Shown here: positions 8,503-18,700 of the stretch, piece after piece
How positions within the stretch are numbered: the stretch's first letter is position 1
How the letters are laid out: the number at the start of each line of letters is the position of its first letter
NCBI GenBank assembly: GCA_965207755.1
Contig: OZ242297.1
Coordinates: 3,720,001 to 3,784,000, forward strand
Reading direction: 5' to 3'
Origin: Aldehydirespirator sp028819505
Lineage (GTDB): Bacteria; Actinomycetota; Acidimicrobiia; Acidimicrobiales; Aldehydirespiratoraceae
Length of the DNA: 64,000 nucleotides
Notes under the pieces: generated by a model
The model's input: only the letters and a program-made list of their open reading frames with translations
The model's database searches: none
What the model was told of the DNA's origin: nothing
Program-made: the position numbers and the translations under genes

Positions 8503-11082
8503 ATGCGCACGGTCCAAGACGTTCAGTCGCTGCTCGACCGTCTCGCTGCCGATCAGGCGATAGAGGTCTCCGACCGGATCGCCGGGGCGCTGCAGTCGGC
8601 ATGGAATGGGCTAGGCGGATCAGCGGATGCCGCTGTGCTGCTTCGTCAGGTGCTCCGCTGCGACGATGTTCGTCGCAATGCAGATGAGTCGGAGGGTGGT
8701 GCGGACGCTGAGTCCAAAGCTCCCTCTGCCCGGCTCGACGTGCCTCATTCCCGGTCTTTCCCTCCGAGCTATCCGTGGAGCGACTTCGGGCTCGCAGCTC
8801 ACCGGCGCAACGGAGCATCGACGCGTATTCGTGCTGCTCCCTGGAGACCCCGGTGGCTTGACTGCGACTCAATCCCCGCGGTGGACCACGACGTTTCAGA
8901 TCTTCGTGTTGTGAGGCGAGACGAGTCGGTACGCGGTGATCCATTCCTCTCGCTCATCGACGAGAACTTCACGACGTATCGAACGCCCGGTCAGCGATCG
9001 GCTGTTCGCAGCGCCCTGATTGCGAGCGCTGGAAGCACGCTTGTCGTCAACCTTCCGACTGGTGGCGGAAAGACGTTGGCAATGCTCGCGCCCGCGGTTA
9101 CTGCCTCGACCCGCGGTTCTGTCTCGGTGGTTGTGGTTCCAACAGTTGCGCTTGCGCTCGACCAGCAGCGTCGGTATGCGAGCCAGCGTCCAGAGGCCCC
9201 GCCGACTGCCTACCACGGCGGGCTGACATCGGATCAGAGGGCCGACTTTCTGGCCCGCCTGCGATCCGGCGGTCAGCCGATCCTCTTCACGAACCCCGAG
9301 GCCCTCGTGACCTCTCTTGCCCGGCCCGTCATCTCGGCCGCGGCGGGAGGACGGCTCCAATTGCTCGCCATCGACGAAGCTCACATCGTCGCGTCCTGGG
9401 GAGACTCCTTCCGTCCCCACTTCCACGCGCTGGCTGGGCTGCGCACTCACCTCCTGCGTGAGGCGAGCGCTGCGGGACATGAGGCGTTCAAGACGGTGCT
9501 TGCCAGCGCCACCATCACGGAGGACACGCTGTTGCTACTTGAGGGCCTCTTCGGCCAACCGGGCCCGTTTCTTCACGTTGGCGCGCCAGTGGTGCGGCCC
9601 GAGCCGAGTTTCTGGGCCGCGCCCGTCGCTGACGCGGATGAGAGAGTCTCCCGGCTCATCGAGTCGCTGCGGCACCTGCCGCGGCCGGCCGTCGTCTATA
9701 CGACTCTGCGCGACGAGCGGGCAGCGCGCCCGGGAACCCTGACTCCGAAGCGACTCACCCGGCTTGCGTTGGATCATGGGTTCGCGCGCTTCGCAGTGGT
9801 GGACGGATCTTCGACGACCTCACACCGGGAGGACGTCCTCCGCGATCTTCGTGACTCGTCAGGACAACCCGCCGCCATCGATCTCGTGTTCGCCACGTCA
9901 GCCTTCGGGCTGGGCCTCGACGTTCCAGACATTCGTACGATCATCCACGCCTGCATGCCCGAAAGCCTCGACCGCTACTACCAGGAGGTGGGGAGGGGTG
10001 GCCGTGACGGACAACCAATGATCTCGCTGGTGCTCCGCACAGAGCCGGACGAGGAGGTCGCCCGCGGCATCGGGAAGGCGCGGGTGCTGACTGCGGACCG
10101 AGCCCGTGAGCGTTGGACCGCAATGCTCCAGGCATCCGACGCGCTCAGCCGCGACACGCTTCGAGTACCGCTGACTACGGTCCCGAGCAAACTCGACCGT
10201 CACAGCGACTACAACGAGCGATGGAACCTGCTGACGGCCAGCCTACTGGCGCGCGCGGGTGCTCTCGCTTGGGACTTCAGTCTCGACGAGCAGCCGACGG
10301 ACCCCGATCTGCCTGTCGATGACCGCGGCTGGCTGACCGTTCGCATCCTCCGCAGCAATCACCGGTCGTCGGACTTCTGGCGCGATGTTGTCGAGGACGT
10401 TCGTGCTCGTATGGTCAGCGGGTCGCGCGACGGGCTCAAGAGGCTCAAGACAGCCCTATCCGGCCGGCAATGCATGGGTGAACTCATCGGACGAAACTAC
10501 TCGATTTCGAGTGCGCCCAGTTTCCAGACGGCGTGTCAGCCGAGTTGCGGAGGATGCGCCCGTTGTCGTCGGAACCGCCGGGGCCGGTGGTCGTCGCCCT
10601 CGCCGTGCCCCAGCGCAATCCAAGCGGCGCCTGCGAATAGTCCAACCCGACTCCATCAACTCGCCGCACTGGGCAAGTGGGGACCCAGGTTGGTCGTCGG
10701 GACTGAGTCGCCGACGATTCAGACCGGCCGCAAGTTCCGGCGCATCGTCCGGTCCCTCGTGGCTGCCGGTGGCATTCAACTGCTCGTGGTGTCCGATGGC
10801 AGGCTCAACACGGCCAAGGACTGGTGGCCGCCCCAGGGTGGTGGGCGACCGCCGCTGATGGTCAGTTCGCTGGGAGACTTCGACCCCATCACCGAGGTGG
10901 GTGTGCCGACGCTCGTGGTGGTCGATGAGGGCACCGACCCCGACCCGTTCCTCTACGGGAGCGCCCGATCGGATCTCTTCGTCATTCTCGGTCCCAGTCA
11001 CTTGAGCGTCGGAGCGACTGGCCGGCCGCTGCTCGACCACGACGGCGCGTTTCGCCTTGACGTTCTTGAGCGCATTCTCTAG
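8503..11082 (+). CDS. dpdF: DpdF, RecQ-like ATP-dependent helicase
   Basis: An 859-aa protein with a RecQ-type SF2 core: Walker A (LPTGGGKTLAML, about 183-194), DEAH box (AIDEAHIV, about 288-295), SATI motif (about 336) and a C-terminal helicase domain with GLGLDVPDIRTIIH (about 468-481) and YYQEVGRGGRDG (about 492-503). Next is a Cys-x3-Cys-x2-Cys-x2-Cys cluster at about residues 677-687 (CQPSCGGCARC), a likely zinc site like that of RecQ helicases. A 170-residue C-terminal region after it resembles a phosphoribosyltransferase-like fold by eye only (PTLVVVDEGTDPDPFLYGS). It differs from housekeeping RecQ in its long N-terminal 150 residues and its place in the dpd operon. It starts 1 bp after dpdE and ends 11 bp before dpdG. 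Confidence 0.87.
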   Translation: MRTVQDVQSLLDRLAADQAIEVSDRIAGALQSAWNGLGGSADAAVLLRQVLRCDDVRRNADESEGGADAESKAPSARLDVPHSRSFPPSYPWSDFGLAAHRRNGASTRIRAAPWRPRWLDCDSIPAVDHDVSDLRVVRRDESVRGDPFLSLIDENFTTYRTPGQRSAVRSALIASAGSTLVVNLPTGGGKTLAMLAPAVTASTRGSVSVVVVPTVALALDQQRRYASQRPEAPPTAYHGGLTSDQRADFLARLRSGGQPILFTNPEALVTSLARPVISAAAGGRLQLLAIDEAHIVASWGDSFRPHFHALAGLRTHLLREASAAGHEAFKTVLASATITEDTLLLLEGLFGQPGPFLHVGAPVVRPEPSFWAAPVADADERVSRLIESLRHLPRPAVVYTTLRDERAARPGTLTPKRLTRLALDHGFARFAVVDGSSTTSHREDVLRDLRDSSGQPAAIDLVFATSAFGLGLDVPDIRTIIHACMPESLDRYYQEVGRGGRDGQPMISLVLRTEPDEEVARGIGKARVLTADRARERWTAMLQASDALSRDTLRVPLTTVPSKLDRHSDYNERWNLLTASLLARAGALAWDFSLDEQPTDPDLPVDDRGWLTVRILRSNHRSSDFWRDVVEDVRARMVSGSRDGLKRLKTALSGRQCMGELIGRNYSISSAPSFQTACQPSCGGCARCRRNRRGRWSSPSPCPSAIQAAPANSPTRLHQLAALGKWGPRLVVGTESPTIQTGRKFRRIVRSLVAAGGIQLLVVSDGRLNTAKDWWPPQGGGRPPLMVSSLGDFDPITEVGVPTLVVVDEGTDPDPFLYGSARSDLFVILGPSHLSVGATGRPLLDHDGAFRLDVLERIL

Positions 11083-11093
11083 GAAGCGGTGAC

Positions 11094-11996
11094 ATGGCTC
11101 TGCTCAATCCGCCAGAACTGCGGGCAAGCATGATGAGCGTTGTTGTCCTCTACTTGGCCCAGTGTCGGGGTCAGCGTGACGAACGGTCCCGTATCATCGA
11201 CGCGATCTCGCCTCCGAGCCTCACAGAGTCACCGCAGAAGCACCAACTCGACGCAAGACTCAACCTTGCCAGCGCAGTCGAGATAGGCCTCGCTGTCCGC
11301 GACGGTGAGCGGGTGACACTGAGTCCGGCGAGCGTCCGGGCAGCCAAGCGGGGAACTTCAGCGATAGCCGCGCTCATACGCGAGCGTGCCCTGTCCGCTG
11401 ACTTGAACACCGCTCCCTGGGGCAGCCAGCAGGGCGCACGAGACCTCACCAACGCCCTCGCCTGGTTTCTCACCTTCAAGCCTTCCGAGGCGCCCGCCCG
11501 AATGGAGGGCGACCCGCCGTCGGCGAAGTCCAAGCAGGAGCAGGATTTCGGCGCGCGAGTTAGCGAAGACGACGACAGGAGCGGTTGGCCGATCTCCAAC
11601 AACACCCGATGGAACACCTTTCAACGCTGGGCGTGCTCGCTGGGGTTCGCGTGGCGCTCTCCCTCCGGTCGCCTGATTCCCGATCCCACTGTGGCTGTTC
11701 GCGACTCGGTTCCCTCGATATTCGGGAGCGAATCGACCCTCGCTGGCCGGTTCTTCGTCGACGCTCTCGCTGCGCAACTGCCTGTTCTGGAGTCCGGCAA
11801 GTACCGACGGTTCGTGGAGAAGAACTGGAACCGCCCGCTGGAATCCGGCGGGCCGCTGAGCCCCGCGACGACCGACGCTCTGCTACGGCTCGAAACGAGC
11901 GGGTACATTGCATTCGAGGACCGTGCCGACGCTCCGAGGATCATTCGGGCCGACGGAACCACCTTCTCGCATGTCTCTCGAAGCAAAGCGCGATGA
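11094..11996 (+). CDS. dpdG: DpdG-like protein
   Basis: A 300-aa soluble protein. The N-terminal 75 residues look like a winged-helix unit (helices, then GLAVRDGERVTLSP as a wing), and the C-terminal 50 residues (LSPATTDALLRLETSGYIAFEDRADA) look like a second one, suggesting a DNA- or protein-binding adaptor with no visible catalytic motif. Position between dpdF and the P-loop ATPase dpdH, in an otherwise full dpd set, is the main reason for the dpdG name. In Salmonella, dpdG belongs to the restriction part of the system. It has a GGAAG ribosome binding site before ATG 11094 and its TGA overlaps the dpdH ATG by 4 bp. Confidence 0.7.
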   Translation: MALLNPPELRASMMSVVVLYLAQCRGQRDERSRIIDAISPPSLTESPQKHQLDARLNLASAVEIGLAVRDGERVTLSPASVRAAKRGTSAIAALIRERALSADLNTAPWGSQQGARDLTNALAWFLTFKPSEAPARMEGDPPSAKSKQEQDFGARVSEDDDRSGWPISNNTRWNTFQRWACSLGFAWRSPSGRLIPDPTVAVRDSVPSIFGSESTLAGRFFVDALAAQLPVLESGKYRRFVEKNWNRPLESGGPLSPATTDALLRLETSGYIAFEDRADAPRIIRADGTTFSHVSRSKAR

Positions 11997-14986
11997 CTGA
12001 GATGCATCGCTATGTGTGCTGGACCGATGAGGCTGTCAGAGCCTCGACCCCACGCGACGCTGCGTCGCTTGAACCCGGCCACTTCCAGGCTGTGCATCAT
12101 CCCCTGAAGCTTCGGCGACGGCCGCTGGGCAGGACGAGCGGGGGACGGCGGGTGGAGGAGGCTGAGATCGTCGGTGTGCTTGAAGGACCGCTTCGGCCCG
12201 ACGGCTATCTGCTCGTTCCGGTGGTGGGGAAGTCGGGCACGGGAAAGTCCCACCTTGTTCGCTGGGTAGCTGACCGCACGAGAGATCGCCACGACTGGGA
12301 GAGCCGATACCTGGCGAAGAACCAGACGAGCATCCGCAGCGTCATCAAGATCGTCATCGAGGGCCTCGACGGCCCCGCCATCGAAGCCGCTCGCGAAGCT
12401 CTGGAGAGCGCACCCGCCCGGTCCGAGGGCGCGGAGAGGCTGGCGGAGCGATTCTTGGACGAACTCGCCTTGATCACGTCAGAGGAATCGGCTGAAGACG
12501 CCGATGCCACCGATCGCAAGGCAGCGCAAATGGCGGCCAAGCTTCGCCGCGAATTGCCGGACATCCTGCGTGATCCGGTCGTACGACGGCGTCTCACCGC
12601 CGAGGGCGCGGTCATCCCCCGTCTCGTCGGACTCGCCATGCGAGGCCGAAGCGACGGCGACGGACTCGACGACGACGCGATCCGGGTCGTGGACGACGAC
12701 CTGCCGCTGGCGTTCGCAGAGATTGGCGAGGCGAGCCAGGGCGCCCGGCAACTATTGGGTCAACTTGGGGCGATCCCCGCTCTCAAGTCAGCCGCCTTGG
12801 GTCTGATCAACGAAGCGCTTCCCTCGGCGGTCAAGCGAGTGTTCGTATCGGACCAGGTCGACTTGATCGGGGTGTTCCGTGACGTTCGCCGGGAACTTCT
12901 GGCCTCCGGCAAGGAGTTGGCCCTCTTCATCGAGGATCTGACCGTCCTGCACGGCGTGGAGCGCGAGTTCCTTGATGCGATCATCGAGCCGGCTCGGTCA
13001 CCCGATGGTGACCTTTGCGGGTTGCGGGTCCTGTTCGCCATTACAGAGCACCATTTCGACGGACTCGACACCGTGCGAACCCGCTGCGATGACGCCTACT
13101 GGCTCGACACCGCCTACGGACCGGACGGAATCGACCACCAGGAGGCCATGTCGTTCCTCGGGCGCTACCTCAACGCCTGCCGCCAAGACCCGGCTGAGGT
13201 AGAGAGTCTGTGGGCGGATCGGCAGGGCGACGCATGGAGGCCCAACGCCTGCAGTGTGTGCGACCACCAGGTCCACTGCCACGAGACATTCGGCCGAAGC
13301 GAGGAGGGCTTCGGGCTTTACCCGTACAATCCGGCGGCCGTGGACCGGTTCGTGGCGGCGATGTCCAGCGAGCGGTTCGATCCTAGGGAGACGGTCAAGG
13401 AACTCGTGAATCGCTTCCTGCTGGTGGCGGCGGCCGACCTGCGGAGGGGCGACTTCCCGTCCGACGAACTGGTCGGGCCGTTCAATGAGCGAAGCGACCC
13501 CATCGATCCGCTAGTCCAGTCCCGACTCAAGGAGAAGCGACCGGCCGACTCCACTCTGGTAGCGAACGCGATGCGGTACTGGTCGGAGGCGACAGCGGAC
13601 GTGAAGGACGCGACTCTCGCGGCTTTCGGACTCGATCCACTCGAAGCATCGGACAGTTCTCGGACACCTGCACGGATGAAGAAGCCGTCCACCATGCGGG
13701 GAGCGTCCGGCGGTCGCGGTGCCGTCAGAGCCCCTAAGGGTGAGGCGACACTCGCGTCGCGTCTTCGCTCCCCCTGGTCCACGATCTTCGACGATCTGAA
13801 GGCATGGGCAGGAAATCAGCGAGACCTGCGCGCTGGCGCGACGAACAACCTCAAGAGGCTCGTCCACAAGTCGGTTCGCCAGAGCCTCGACTTCAGCGCC
13901 CTGCCCGTCAATCTTGATGAAGAACGATTCAGCCACGAGCGCGACGTGCGAATCGACGGATCCGTCACAGTTCAACGTCCGGGCGACCCGATCATCGTCA
14001 TCGAACGAGACGCGGACACTGCCACTGCGCTGCAGGGCCTGATCCTCCTTGAGCAACTGCCTGACGCCGACGACTACCCGCAGGCAGGCACCTATCGTCG
14101 GCAGGCGGCGCGAGTTATGGAGGAATGGACAGGCCGCGTCACCGCAAGACTCGATCAGCCTTCCGGCTCGGCAGCAACTCAAGCAATCGCCGGACTACTT
14201 GTGTGTGCGGCGGTAGTTGGGGCATGCGAAGAGGCGAACGACCCGCGCGACTACCTCGCGGTGCTCTTCAGAGCAGCCGCTTCGACCCCGGGTCCGCACC
14301 GCTCCCCGAAGTGGCAGAAGGTCGTCGAGTCCGCGGGTGCCACCCATCGACGGTTGCGCCCGATCGTGGAGGCTCACTTAGGCGAGGCGCGCGGCACCGG
14401 CGGTACCCGGGCGGTCAGAGCTGACCGGATCCTCGTGGTGATCCAAGATTTCGCCGAATCGTGGACTCTCAGGTCGGATGATCCCGCTACCGACCGATTC
14501 ATGCGGTCGGTCATCCCCGCCGTGGAGGCCGAGTGGGAGTCACTGGAACACGAGGCTGTTGGTGCCGCACGCCTCGTCGAGACCGGCCGCTCATGGCCAG
14601 AGCAAACAAAGCGCGTGCTCGATGTGGTCGAGGCTGCTCACCGATCGGGACGGTTGCGCGACCACGAAGCGGCACCCCGCCTCCGTGACCTCGCGGACGA
14701 ACAGGATGAGAACGCACACCAGGATCTCCTCAAGGCGGCCCAATTGGTGGGTGCTGACCGGCCGTTCATCGAACGACTCCTAGTCGTCGCCAGTCGTCTC
14801 CCGGACACCGTGGCCACGGCCAGCAGGTTCATCGCTCGCGCGGAACAAGCAATGGCTGAGATTGAGAGGGACCTCGACGAACGCCGTGCGGGGCAGTCAG
14901 AGGTGGAGACTCTTGACGACATCGTTTCGCGTGTTCCGGCTGCGCTCAGTCGACTTGAAGTTGCGATCAAGGAACTCGAGAAGTGA
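11993..14986 (+). CDS. dpdH: DpdH, large P-loop ATPase
   Basis: A 997-aa AAA/STAND-like ATPase. Walker A is GKSGTGKSHLVRW (about residues 78-90) and a Walker B-like strand is ALFIEDLTVLHG (about 307-318). A Cys/His cluster at about 420-430 (CSVCDHQVHCH) could bind zinc. The C-terminal 400 residues are helical and rich in Arg/Glu. ATG 11993 overlaps the dpdG stop (ATGA); the frame is open for another 408 bp upstream but that would overlap dpdG, so I reject the longer form. DpdH is present in dpd islands between dpdG and dpdI; its exact role in the restriction complex is not established. A power-stroke ATPase handling DNA with the DpdE/F/J helicases is a reasonable inference. Confidence 0.82.
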   Translation: MTEMHRYVCWTDEAVRASTPRDAASLEPGHFQAVHHPLKLRRRPLGRTSGGRRVEEAEIVGVLEGPLRPDGYLLVPVVGKSGTGKSHLVRWVADRTRDRHDWESRYLAKNQTSIRSVIKIVIEGLDGPAIEAAREALESAPARSEGAERLAERFLDELALITSEESAEDADATDRKAAQMAAKLRRELPDILRDPVVRRRLTAEGAVIPRLVGLAMRGRSDGDGLDDDAIRVVDDDLPLAFAEIGEASQGARQLLGQLGAIPALKSAALGLINEALPSAVKRVFVSDQVDLIGVFRDVRRELLASGKELALFIEDLTVLHGVEREFLDAIIEPARSPDGDLCGLRVLFAITEHHFDGLDTVRTRCDDAYWLDTAYGPDGIDHQEAMSFLGRYLNACRQDPAEVESLWADRQGDAWRPNACSVCDHQVHCHETFGRSEEGFGLYPYNPAAVDRFVAAMSSERFDPRETVKELVNRFLLVAAADLRRGDFPSDELVGPFNERSDPIDPLVQSRLKEKRPADSTLVANAMRYWSEATADVKDATLAAFGLDPLEASDSSRTPARMKKPSTMRGASGGRGAVRAPKGEATLASRLRSPWSTIFDDLKAWAGNQRDLRAGATNNLKRLVHKSVRQSLDFSALPVNLDEERFSHERDVRIDGSVTVQRPGDPIIVIERDADTATALQGLILLEQLPDADDYPQAGTYRRQAARVMEEWTGRVTARLDQPSGSAATQAIAGLLVCAAVVGACEEANDPRDYLAVLFRAAASTPGPHRSPKWQKVVESAGATHRRLRPIVEAHLGEARGTGGTRAVRADRILVVIQDFAESWTLRSDDPATDRFMRSVIPAVEAEWESLEHEAVGAARLVETGRSWPEQTKRVLDVVEAAHRSGRLRDHEAAPRLRDLADEQDENAHQDLLKAAQLVGADRPFIERLLVVASRLPDTVATASRFIARAEQAMAEIERDLDERRAGQSEVETLDDIVSRVPAALSRLEVAIKELEK

Positions 14987-15720
14987 CGCTCTTCAATATT
15001 GCTAGCGAACTCCAACTTAGACTTGACGTTGCGGACACGGCGGATGAGGAGGATGCGTTGCTGTCGCGGGGGCGAACTGTGCTTGCCGACATCACCGCGT
15101 CGGCGGAGCATCTTGAGGCGGTTCTGTCCTACCGCGACACCATGGGCAGGACAGATGCGCCGCGGTTCGACACGAGGGCGATCCGCCAAGCAATCGGCCA
15201 TCTTCGCGGGGCCCTCCACAAGAGCGGACCTAAGGCGCTTCAGCAGCAGTCGGTAGCCACGCTCCGCGATGTCGTGAGCGAGCAATCCAAGCGAGTCGAC
15301 CGCTGGGTCATGTCGACGTGGCGCGAGAACTTCTCCGGTGCCGGGCCGTTGTTGGAGCGCGCCAGTTCCGCCAGCCTGCACGGGAGAACCACAGACAGAG
15401 CGCGGGCGAGAAGTCGCGCCGCAACAATCGAAACCGTCCGCGGTCTCGACCCGATCAGAGATCGATCAAGACTCGAAGGCCATCTCAAGGTGAGAGGGCT
15501 GAGCGCCTGTATCGAACGGGTCAACGGGCTAATCGAGGAACTTCGCGCCGCGATCGCTGAGATCGACCGAGATCAGGCTGCGATGACGCCGGAAGTGCGC
15601 GAGGCCATCCAGCGCGCAACATCAGCGGATGGCCTGCCCCTCGGCGAAGTGACGCCCCAACTCATGGTCGCGCTCCGGTCGGCCGGCGTAGTGGATGACC
15701 TTGTAGTGCGCCGATTGTGA
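14983..15720 (+). CDS. dpdI: DpdI-like protein
   Basis: A 245-aa predicted all-helical protein with probable coiled-coil stretches at about residues 30-60 and 165-195 (CIERVNGLIEELRAAIAEIDRD). There is no catalytic motif and no membrane segment. The GTG start overlaps the dpdH TGA by 4 bp and its own stop overlaps the dpdJ GTG, so it is translated between two large ATPases and is probably a structural partner of one of them. The dpdI name comes from position in an otherwise complete set; sequence alone does not identify it. In Salmonella, dpdI is among the genes linked to restriction. Confidence 0.65.
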   Translation: MTLFNIASELQLRLDVADTADEEDALLSRGRTVLADITASAEHLEAVLSYRDTMGRTDAPRFDTRAIRQAIGHLRGALHKSGPKALQQQSVATLRDVVSEQSKRVDRWVMSTWRENFSGAGPLLERASSASLHGRTTDRARARSRAATIETVRGLDPIRDRSRLEGHLKVRGLSACIERVNGLIEELRAAIAEIDRDQAAMTPEVREAIQRATSADGLPLGEVTPQLMVALRSAGVVDDLVVRRL

Positions 15721-18700
15721 CCGACCCCGTTCTCATTGACGTTCTCAACCAACTAGAGGCGCGTGAAATGCCCCTCCTCACATGGGGTGTGACGAGCGGC
15801 GCATACGGCGAGGACGAGATCCTCGACCTGCTGGAATCGGTGAGGCCCGAGGACGATTCCGAGGATCTCCTGGAGCGCCTCCTTGCGGCTGGACTCGTTT
15901 TCGAGCGTGGTCTCACCGGGAATCAGTTCCGGACGCGCATGGCGGAGACGGTCCGCTTGGCTCGGCACCTTAGGCAGTGGTTCTACGGCCCCCGAAGCGA
16001 CTGGCGCACAGCCAAGACGCTTGTCTCGGACATGCGCTTCCTTGCCCGTCCACGCGTGGTTCCTGTTCGAGCAGTCGATGAGCAGGAGTTGACCGGCCGT
16101 CTCGGCGCCAACCTCGGCGAGCGGTGGACAGCGAGCCATGCGGCAACTCTGAGCGCAATCCTCGGCGGGCGGGCGGTGTCCGAGTTTCAGGCGAGATCGG
16201 CCGAGAGGTTCCTGAGCGCGGTAGGCGACCGTGGCGGGACCTGCGTGACCGCCGGTACGGGAGCAGGGAAGACGCTGGCCTTCTACCTTCCCGTGCTGAC
16301 CCATGCGCTCAGCGTTCCCGGACCCGCGGGGATTCCCCGCATCGTGGCCATCTACCCACGTACCGAACTGTTGCGAGATCAACTCGGCACAATCCTGGAA
16401 CTAGTTGCAGGTCTGGAGGAACGCGGTGCCGGACGCCTGCGGGTGGGCGTCCTCTACGGAGCGACACCGCACGACCGGGGAGATGCAGAGCGCAACCGCC
16501 TCAGAGGATGGCGCTCCACGGCGGAGGGGCTTACATCACCGATAGTCGCTTGTGTGAGAGACGGATGCTCCGGCGAGTTCATCTGGCCGAACGGCGACAA
16601 GGAAGGCCGTCTTCTTCGGTGCAGCAAGTGCGGGTTTGAACTGGAGTCGCTCGTGTTTACCCGTCGGGCGTTGGCCTCGAAGCCGCCCGAGATTCTCTTC
16701 ACGACGACCGAGATGGTGAACCGGCTGCTCGGAAATCCCCGTATGCGACGACTGCTTGTCGGCGACTCGAACGGCGCCCCGGAATTCGTCCTATTGGACG
16801 AGATCCACACCTACTCCGGTACACACGGCGCGCAGGTGGCTCACCTGATCCGCCGATGGCGCGGTGAGATGTCCCGTCCGAGCCATGTGGTCGGGCTGTC
16901 GGCCACCCTCGCCGACCCGGCGGGATTCTTCTCCCAGTTGATCGGCGCCGACACCGGGAACGTGGCCGTCGTGGCGCCCGGCGATGCCGAAATGCGCGAG
17001 TCGGGCCGGGAGTACTTCATGGCGCTGCGGGGCGACCCCGCCTCGCAGACGTCCCTGCTCTCGACAACCATCCAGACCGCCATGCTCATGCGCCGCATGC
17101 TCGACCGCGAACTGGGCGTTCCCAGCGGCGGCACGTTCGGGAGCCGCGTCTTTGCGTTCACCGACAAACTCGATGTCGTCAACCGGCTCCACTCCCAACT
17201 GCAGGACGCCGAGGGCTGGCGGCCGGGAGGAGTCGACCGCAAACCCGAGGGAAGCTTGGCGCTACTCCGGGCCTCAGGCGACGACAACGGCCCCCGAGAC
17301 GACGCGGGCCAACTCTGGGACGCGGCCGAGGAGTTGGGCACGCTGGAACGCCACATGGTTGTCGACCGGACGACGTCACAGGACGCCGGCGTCGGCACCT
17401 CCAGCGATATCGTCGTCGCCACCGCCTCCCTCGAAGTGGGATTCGACGATCCCAAGACCGGCGCGGTGCTGCAGCACAAGGCCCCGCGCGACGCGGCGCA
17501 GTTCCTTCAGCGCCGGGGAAGAGCGGGCCGCGACCCGGCGATGCGGCCGTGGACGACGGTAGTCCTGTCCGACTACGGGCGCGACCGGCTCGCGTTCCAG
17601 GCCTACGAGGCGCTGTTCGACCCCAAGGTTCAACCGTCCCACCTGCCGATCAAGAATCGGGTCATCCTCAAGATGCAGGCCACATGGTGGCTGGTCGACC
17701 ACTTGACCCGCGTGTCAGGCGGCCCCTCTCTGCGATCCGTAATCGAGTCGCTGTGGACCCGCGACGCTGACCGTCAGGTCCAGATGGCCGACGCTGCGTT
17801 GACTGAGGCCAGGAACCTGCTCACCGAAGAAGGTTTCGACAAGATGGCGAGCGGACTTCAGCGGTCGCTTCGCATCAGCGAGGATGAGGCCCGATCGGTC
17901 CTGTTCGACCATCCGCGGGCCATCGTCACGACAGTCTTGCCGACGATCATCCGCCGCCTCGAATCCGTCCTCGGCCGAGACAAGGCGCCCGGCGGCTTCC
18001 GATGGGGCGATCCCCTCGTGGACTTCGTGCCGAGTGCGCTCTTCGCCACCCTTCAGACCCCTGAGGTGCGGATGGAGATCCCCCGCGCCGGACAAGTCCA
18101 GGCCAAGTTCCAGGTCGAGCCGATAGCGCCGTCGATGCGCGAGTTCGCGCCTGGCAGGGTCAGCTACCGGTTCGCCCTCGAAGGCAAACGGGAGCGGATG
18201 TGGGTCGAACCCCCTGCATCGACAGAGCCGAGTCTCGAACTCGACACCTTCTGCTCGGACTACCTGCAGCTGGCATGTCCGCCCGGGCTGGACGAGCCCG
18301 TGGTGCAACCCCGCTCGATGCAGCTGTCGCGTCCCGCCTCGCTCCGCGTTCCCGACTCGTCGTACGGCCGATGGAACTGGGAGGTGTTCTTTCGGGTAAA
18401 CGGCATCCCACCCGAACTGGACGTTCCAGCCGGCACTGCCTGGACCGGACAGGTTCTGTCGGTGGTCGTGATGACCCATCGGGCGCGGGCCTCGCTGACC
18501 GTCTGGCGGTTGGCGCGGACAGTGGAGGTCGAGCGGCACATCTCGACCGAGCCGCCAAGGACACGGCATCGAGTGCAACTGGCAGGACGAGATGCCGCCA
18601 TCGGCTTCGCGATGGAAGTCGACGGCCTTCGCTTCGACGTGTCGCTTCCCCAGCAGGTGCCTGTCCGGCCCGGAACCGCGCTCGACCGCGCGCTGCGCAG

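Noticed and set aside
8503..11082. Housekeeping RecQ
   Set aside because: The N- and C-terminal regions differ from RecQ (no HRDC) and it is embedded in the dpd operon.
11585..11992. Upstream extension of DpdH by 136 codons
   Set aside because: It would lie entirely inside dpdG; ATG 11993 with the ATGA overlap fits the operon's pattern.
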